A DNA stretch of 64,000 nt from Heliocidaris erythrogramma (lineage: Eukaryota; Echinodermata; Echinoidea; Camarodonta; Echinometridae). Of the stretch, positions 59,331-64,000 are shown piece after piece (within the stretch, counting starts at the first letter, position 1; each line of letters starts with the position of its first letter). The stretch is from the NCBI GenBank assembly GCA_025617745.1, contig CM046869.1, forward strand, positions 3,806,244-3,870,243. The letters run 5' to 3'. Both the position numbers and the translations under genes were made by a program. A model generated the notes under the pieces. The model saw only the letters and a program-made list of their open reading frames with translations, was not told the DNA's origin and did not search any database.

Positions 59331-62300
59331 AATGAGTGAAGCAGGAGAAAACTGCACAACCACCATGTGTTTACGTGTGTACCAACAGAGGTATACTTGT
59401 GTGACTAATTGGACAGTCAAACACAATAGATGCCTTTATTCCATCAGGCTTGTATGGCTTTTTTTGCTGCTTGTGTGGCTATTTGAACAATAGAGAGAAC
59501 AAAGGGAAAAACACACAAGTATATCTGCGTGGGTATGTATACGCATTCAAACCGATGACATCGAACAAAGAGAACAATGGGTCATCGGTAGTAATTCAAC
59601 AGGTCATCGGTTGTCAACAATTGGTGAGGTTTATTCCGTCAATGAATTTTTGTGAAGCAATTCAATAGTGGAGTCATCGGTTGAAATTCGAACAATAGAA
59701 AACATAGATGTGTGTGGGTGTGTGTGCGTGCGTGTGAGGTAGTAGTGGAGAGGGAGGGGATTGAGAGTTTTCTACACATAAACTGACTGTTCATATAGAA
59801 AACGCCTGGTTAAAAAATTTCCGTGTAAAATTTCACATTTGTTCACCAGGAATTTGGTAATTTGATGAGAGAAGATGAGCTTGAAATGAATGGGCTAAAA
59901 ATTACCAGATTTTTGTTGGCTACCGGTCAACCCGGAACTCTGGTAAAGGTTAACAATTTTTGTGTTAACATTTTACAAGGACCTTTTTTTCAGAGATAAA
60001 AGCCGGACATTCCAGGACGGATTCACCTGCATACGTTTTCACTGTATTAATGATAAATATTCGGAGCTTTATAAATCCGAAATGCAAACTTTTTTTAATG
60101 GTTCCATGGTTTTACTATCCAAGAACTCCTTAGACTACAGATATGAACAAGAAAAAAATATGTTTAAATCAAATATTCAACTAACCAACCAGCAGCAGTC
60201 ACTCACTCAATCAATAAATCAATCTACCAATCAGTAATCCGATCAATGAATATACATGTATTAATCTACAGTACACATTAATGAATCAAATCATTAGTCA
60301 TCAGTATTAGGCGTCCAATTGATTGGCAATTATAGATGCTTCAATAATTGAGCACATCTGTCAGTTACAGTGATATGTGAAAGTATAAATCAAAATTTAT
60401 AATAATAATTCCTATTCGAAAACAAGTCGCTTTACACAGTTGGTTGCTATAGATTTCCTTCTATGTAAGCCCATCGTTAAGCAATTGAAGTAAAATAGAC
60501 CATATGAGTATTCATACAAATACTCTTTAATTAATTTTTGCGCTATTAGATTATTCACGTTGATTTATCCGACGGATTTACTGTATGTACCTTGCAAGCT
60601 TTAAAGTTTTACAGTTTTTCAGTTTAGTTTAGTCATGTGTTTATTTTCGAAGTATGCATAACATAATCGGGATCTCATAAAATTGGATGTCACTTTCTCC
60701 CCCGTCCTAGCACGTATATGTGGGTCTATTTTAAATACGGGTAATTGACGCTGCCAGCTTGTCGGTGTAGTGAACTTCACATATCACATTACATATACAG
60801 ACAGAGTGCCTTCCTGTAAAAACACGGTCAGAAAATAGTTATGACCTCGACTGGCCGCGCCATCTTAGGTCACTGATCCAGTCATACTTCCTTTCACTGT
60901 ACTTCCTTCCCGAGCCGTTGCTGCCTCTCGATCGGGTGTTGAAGGGTGGCCTAGCTACCCTACCCTACTCTACGGCGATGAAGGTACACCATGTAGGCCT
61001 AAGAGAAATAAGGGAAGAGGAGATGGCAAAACAGGCACTGAAAAATATGTAAGATGTTATGGGACATCGTCTGCATAGACAGGACTGGCCCCTGGTGTGT
61101 CGTCACACATCTCAGCAGCGTTCGAGGCTCTTCAGCTGCTATATAGGGGGCTGTATTTTACCGTTTTATAATTGATAATAATCATTACTTCAAATGTTTC
61201 CAAGCGTTGAATTTGGATAACCTTGTTTAATTTATGCCATCTATGCAATAAAAAGTATTAAGCCAATATTTACTTTGATGGAATTTTCTTGTAATGTGAT
61301 CTTTAAGAGTTACCTACACGAATTTGTCCTTTCCGATAATTTTTAAATCTTGTTGAGTATGTTTCACACCCGTCGGACCCTCAGAATCACAAGCAAGCCG
61401 ATCTTTTACTGAAGGTTCCATCTATTGTTTAAACTTTCACTTTAACCCTCTCGTTACCACAAGACTAAAAGGCTATTCACTTTGTACATAGCGTTGTTGA
61501 CTTTGGTCCTGACAGGGTTAACTCAGTCTTAGAGCAAGCAAGTCAAACTTGATTTGATGTAATACTTAAACTATGTTTAAACAATTAGACCTTAGCATAA
61601 ATGTATCTTTTAAAAAATCAATTTGGAAATTTGGAAATACGAAATTGTAAACTGAATCTTAGTTACCATGCAGGACTACAATACTTATGTTCACCATGTT
61701 AGTTATAAATTAAAAATAAATTATGAATTAAGTAATATATAATGTATTATTCAACTTTAAATTAATTAGAATGGAAGATTATTATTTCGCCTCTTCCAGT
61801 ATTTCTTTGAACGCATCTCAAGTAACATTAATTGAATTGTATCTTAATTACGATGCATTTACAGTAATTGACGTTAATTATTACAAAACTACGTGCTTAT
61901 AGTAACGAATGCTAGATTGTTCAATTTACTATTTGGCTACTCATGCTAGTATATTACAATTTTTATTTTCTTCTTCAGTCGGACCCCCATCCCATGACAT
62001 GGTAGCTTAATTAAATAACAATTATTTTCATTTAAACAATAGATGCTTGATTGTTTTTCCAGATTTTAAGAGAGCTTGTGAGAACAAAATTAGCAGCCAA
62101 GATTTCAGACCTATATTCAGTTGCCATACAGATACGTGCAAGGGAATATAATTGGAGAAGCTGAAGACCAGGGGCAAATAAGGATAGAAGTGATTAAGAT
62201 GGATATGGACTAGCTACAGAGATGGTTATTTATAGGAATATTGTCCGGTTGGATACTCATTCATCGGAAAGACATCTGACGAATAATGAGTTTAATTGGT

Positions 62301-62540
62301 TTTCCAGCACTCTCACTATTGAATTCAAGTTGTTATGTTTGTGCTGTGTCTCTGTGAGACCCCCGTACTGTATATTTTAATGGGGATCAAAAGGAATTAC
62401 AGAAAATAAATATTAGAAACAAATGTTAAAGATATTGGAAACAATATTATATATAAATTCCATTATCTTCATCAACACTTCATGTATTTCAGTGAATGAC
62501 ATCTTAATCATCTTCAATACTCAATCGATCACCTTCTATA
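59331..62540. other. Intergenic; a GC-richer patch near 60.85-61.15 kb
   Basis: No exon recognised. Between about 60,850 and 61,150 the sequence is less AT-rich, with GGCCGCGCCATCTTAGG (a YY1-like CCATCTT word) and a TATA-like GCTATATAGGGGG at about 61138-61150. It could be a promoter or non-coding exon, but nothing confirms it. GTCATCGGT occurs three times at about 59580-59680. Confidence 0.3.
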
Positions 62541-63665
62541 CACTGTGTCCCAGAAAAAACGAAACCCCAAAACTATTGTGACCACACTATGTGCTCTATG
62601 ACAACAATTATCTATTTTCCATAAAACTAGAAGTATCATGCTTTTAAATGATACCTTGATGGCATCCATCCGTACATGCTTTACCGAGCATTTTGAAAAT
62701 GACATGTGAAAAACTCAGTTTTGCCAGATTTGGGTCAGATTTGGGTAAAACCCTGGAAACGTTAGTATCACATGTGAACATGACCCAAATGAAACATTAC
62801 TTTTAAAACCCTATGAGAAGACTGTTTTTAGCTGCCCTAATCATAAAATTAAAGGATGGCCAATGTTTTGTTCATTATGGTAAAGAGAGGGCATGTTTTG
62901 TAATGAAATGGTATACCTGCAATCGAAATGAAAAACATTTTTTTTGTTGCAATTTTCAGAACTGCCATTTCTTTTAAGAACAAAGCGGACAGAAAGGTGA
63001 TATTTTTTCATAAAAGTAAAGTAAGTGGCACTTTCCCTTGTCATCAAATGGAAATACAAGGTAGAAAGGCACATAAGGTGGAGAAGTATCAAGATTATGG
63101 CAATTTCATACCTCAGGAGGGGCACCTTTTTCATCATAGGAGGGGAACGTTTTCATCTTCTGAGGGATATTTATTGATTTTGGATTATTGTTATTATTAT
63201 TATTTTTTTTTTTTAAATTTATTTATTTATTTATTATTTATTTATTTTTTTATTTTTTTTATTTTTTTATTTATTTTTTTTTGGGGGGGGGGGGGGGCGT
63301 ATGCCCCTGTCACCACTTGAGATTGGAATTAACCCGTGTTTTATGAATATCTGATTGAATACATGTCATCACACGAGCGAATTTCACGTATCATATCTAG
63401 TATTTCCCTTACGTCATGTTCGCATGTGATATTTATGTTTTCACGGTTTTATCCAAATCTGGCACAACCGAGTTTTTACATCATGTACATGTCATTTTCA
63501 AAATGATGCTGCTCGGTAAAGCATGTACGGATGGATGCCATCAAGGTATCATTTAAAAGCATAATACTTCTAGTTTATGGAAAATAGATAATTTTTGTCA
63601 TAGAGCATACAGTGTGTTCACAATAACCCTTTGTTTTAGGGTTTCGTTTTTTCTGGGACGCACTG
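62541..63665. mobile_element. Tc1/mariner-type foldback element, 1,125 bp
   Basis: Ends CACTGTGTCCCAGAAAAAAC and complement of CAGTGCGTCCCAGAAAAAAC, with TA on both sides (62539-62540 and 63666-63667). The inverted arms extend about 240 bases inward, including GCATCCATCCGTACATGC and its complement. The centre (about 62800-63420) has no transposase and contains a T-rich/ATTT tract ending in a G run (about 63283-63297). Confidence 0.85.
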
Positions 63666-63667
63666 TA

Positions 63668-63860
63668 TATCTTTCTCTCTCTCTCTCTCTCTCTCTCTTT
63701 CACTGTCTCTTTCTCTATTTCTATCTTTTTCTCTGCCTCTCCCCTCCTTTTATATCCTATCTCCGTCTTCCCCCGACTCCATCTCGCTATTTTACCTTCT
63801 GCCTCTTTCTTTCCTTCTCCCCTTCTTCCTCCCCCTCTCTCATTGTCTTATCTTAGACAT
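63668..63860. repeat. CT-rich simple sequence
   Basis: Pyrimidine-rich tract starting with (CT)n (about 63672-63700), directly beside the foldback element. The Ser/Leu/Phe-rich frame over it is low complexity. Confidence 0.8.
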
Positions 63861-64000
63861 TCAACCTTCTCTCCTTTAACTCCAGCCTCTGCAAAAATGA
63901 ATCAAATAAAATCCGACGGATTTTCAGGTGCCGTTTTCTCATTTGAAATATTTATGCCTGAAATTGAAATGAAAACTTGCATTTTCCTTTATTATCAACA

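Noticed and set aside
1..64000. CRISPR array, bacterial operon, phage or integron structure
   Set aside because: The spliced animal genes and eukaryotic repeats leave no support for these; the direct repeats found are transposon-derived or simple sequence.

Overview
This is animal nuclear DNA: AT-rich, intron-rich and full of short palindromic repeats. The exons have GT/AG borders with matching phases. The repeat style suggests a marine invertebrate deuterostome, most likely an echinoderm such as a sea urchin: a tRNA-derived SINE, many hairpin MITEs with related ends, elements beginning near GGGGCGGATCCAGG, and frequent ACATGTA motifs. That placement is inference from style. No prokaryotic operon, CRISPR array or rRNA was seen.

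Layout. (1) 1900-8712, plus strand: the last eight coding exons of a laminin gamma-type chain, about 581 codons covering the C-terminal coiled-coil arm, followed by an AT-rich 3' UTR and, at 10.3-11.7 kb, a tandem pair of a ~799-bp palindromic element. (2) 14.9-16.7 kb, minus strand: two clear exons and one doubtful exon of a short-chain dehydrogenase of the retinol dehydrogenase type, probably a fragment or decaying copy. (3) 17-24 kb: repeat-dominated, with G-rich elements, a CpG-containing 660-bp repeat and a Tc1-type transposon carrying only the end of its transposase. (4) 24.8-35.2 kb, plus strand: nine exons of DSN1, a subunit of the MIS12 kinetochore complex; the extreme N-terminus is not located. 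Its introns hold many MITEs, a SINE and a decayed duplicate of one of its exons, and its 3' flank holds two decayed copies of its last exon. (5) 36.2-37.9 kb: a hAT-type element with an 8-bp target duplication, enclosing a second copy of the 660-bp repeat. (6) 38-42.2 kb: hairpin repeats, SINE heads and Tc1/mariner-like MITEs. (7) 43,971-45,425, plus strand: an uninterrupted 484-codon gene for a coiled-coil protein I do not recognise, with a possible N-myristoylation signal. (8) 46-64 kb: largely gene-poor, with MITEs, simple repeats, one candidate minus-strand first exon near 56.7 kb and a 1.1-kb foldback element near the right end.

The genes act in unrelated processes (basement membrane, retinoid or steroid-type redox, kinetochore, unknown), and nothing suggests that they form one system. 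The items most worth a second look are the laminin C-terminus, which lacks both the usual cysteine and the usual glutamate; the repeated duplication of DSN1 exon pieces; and the group of palindromes that share ends and a CCAAT-containing centre but differ in their arms.
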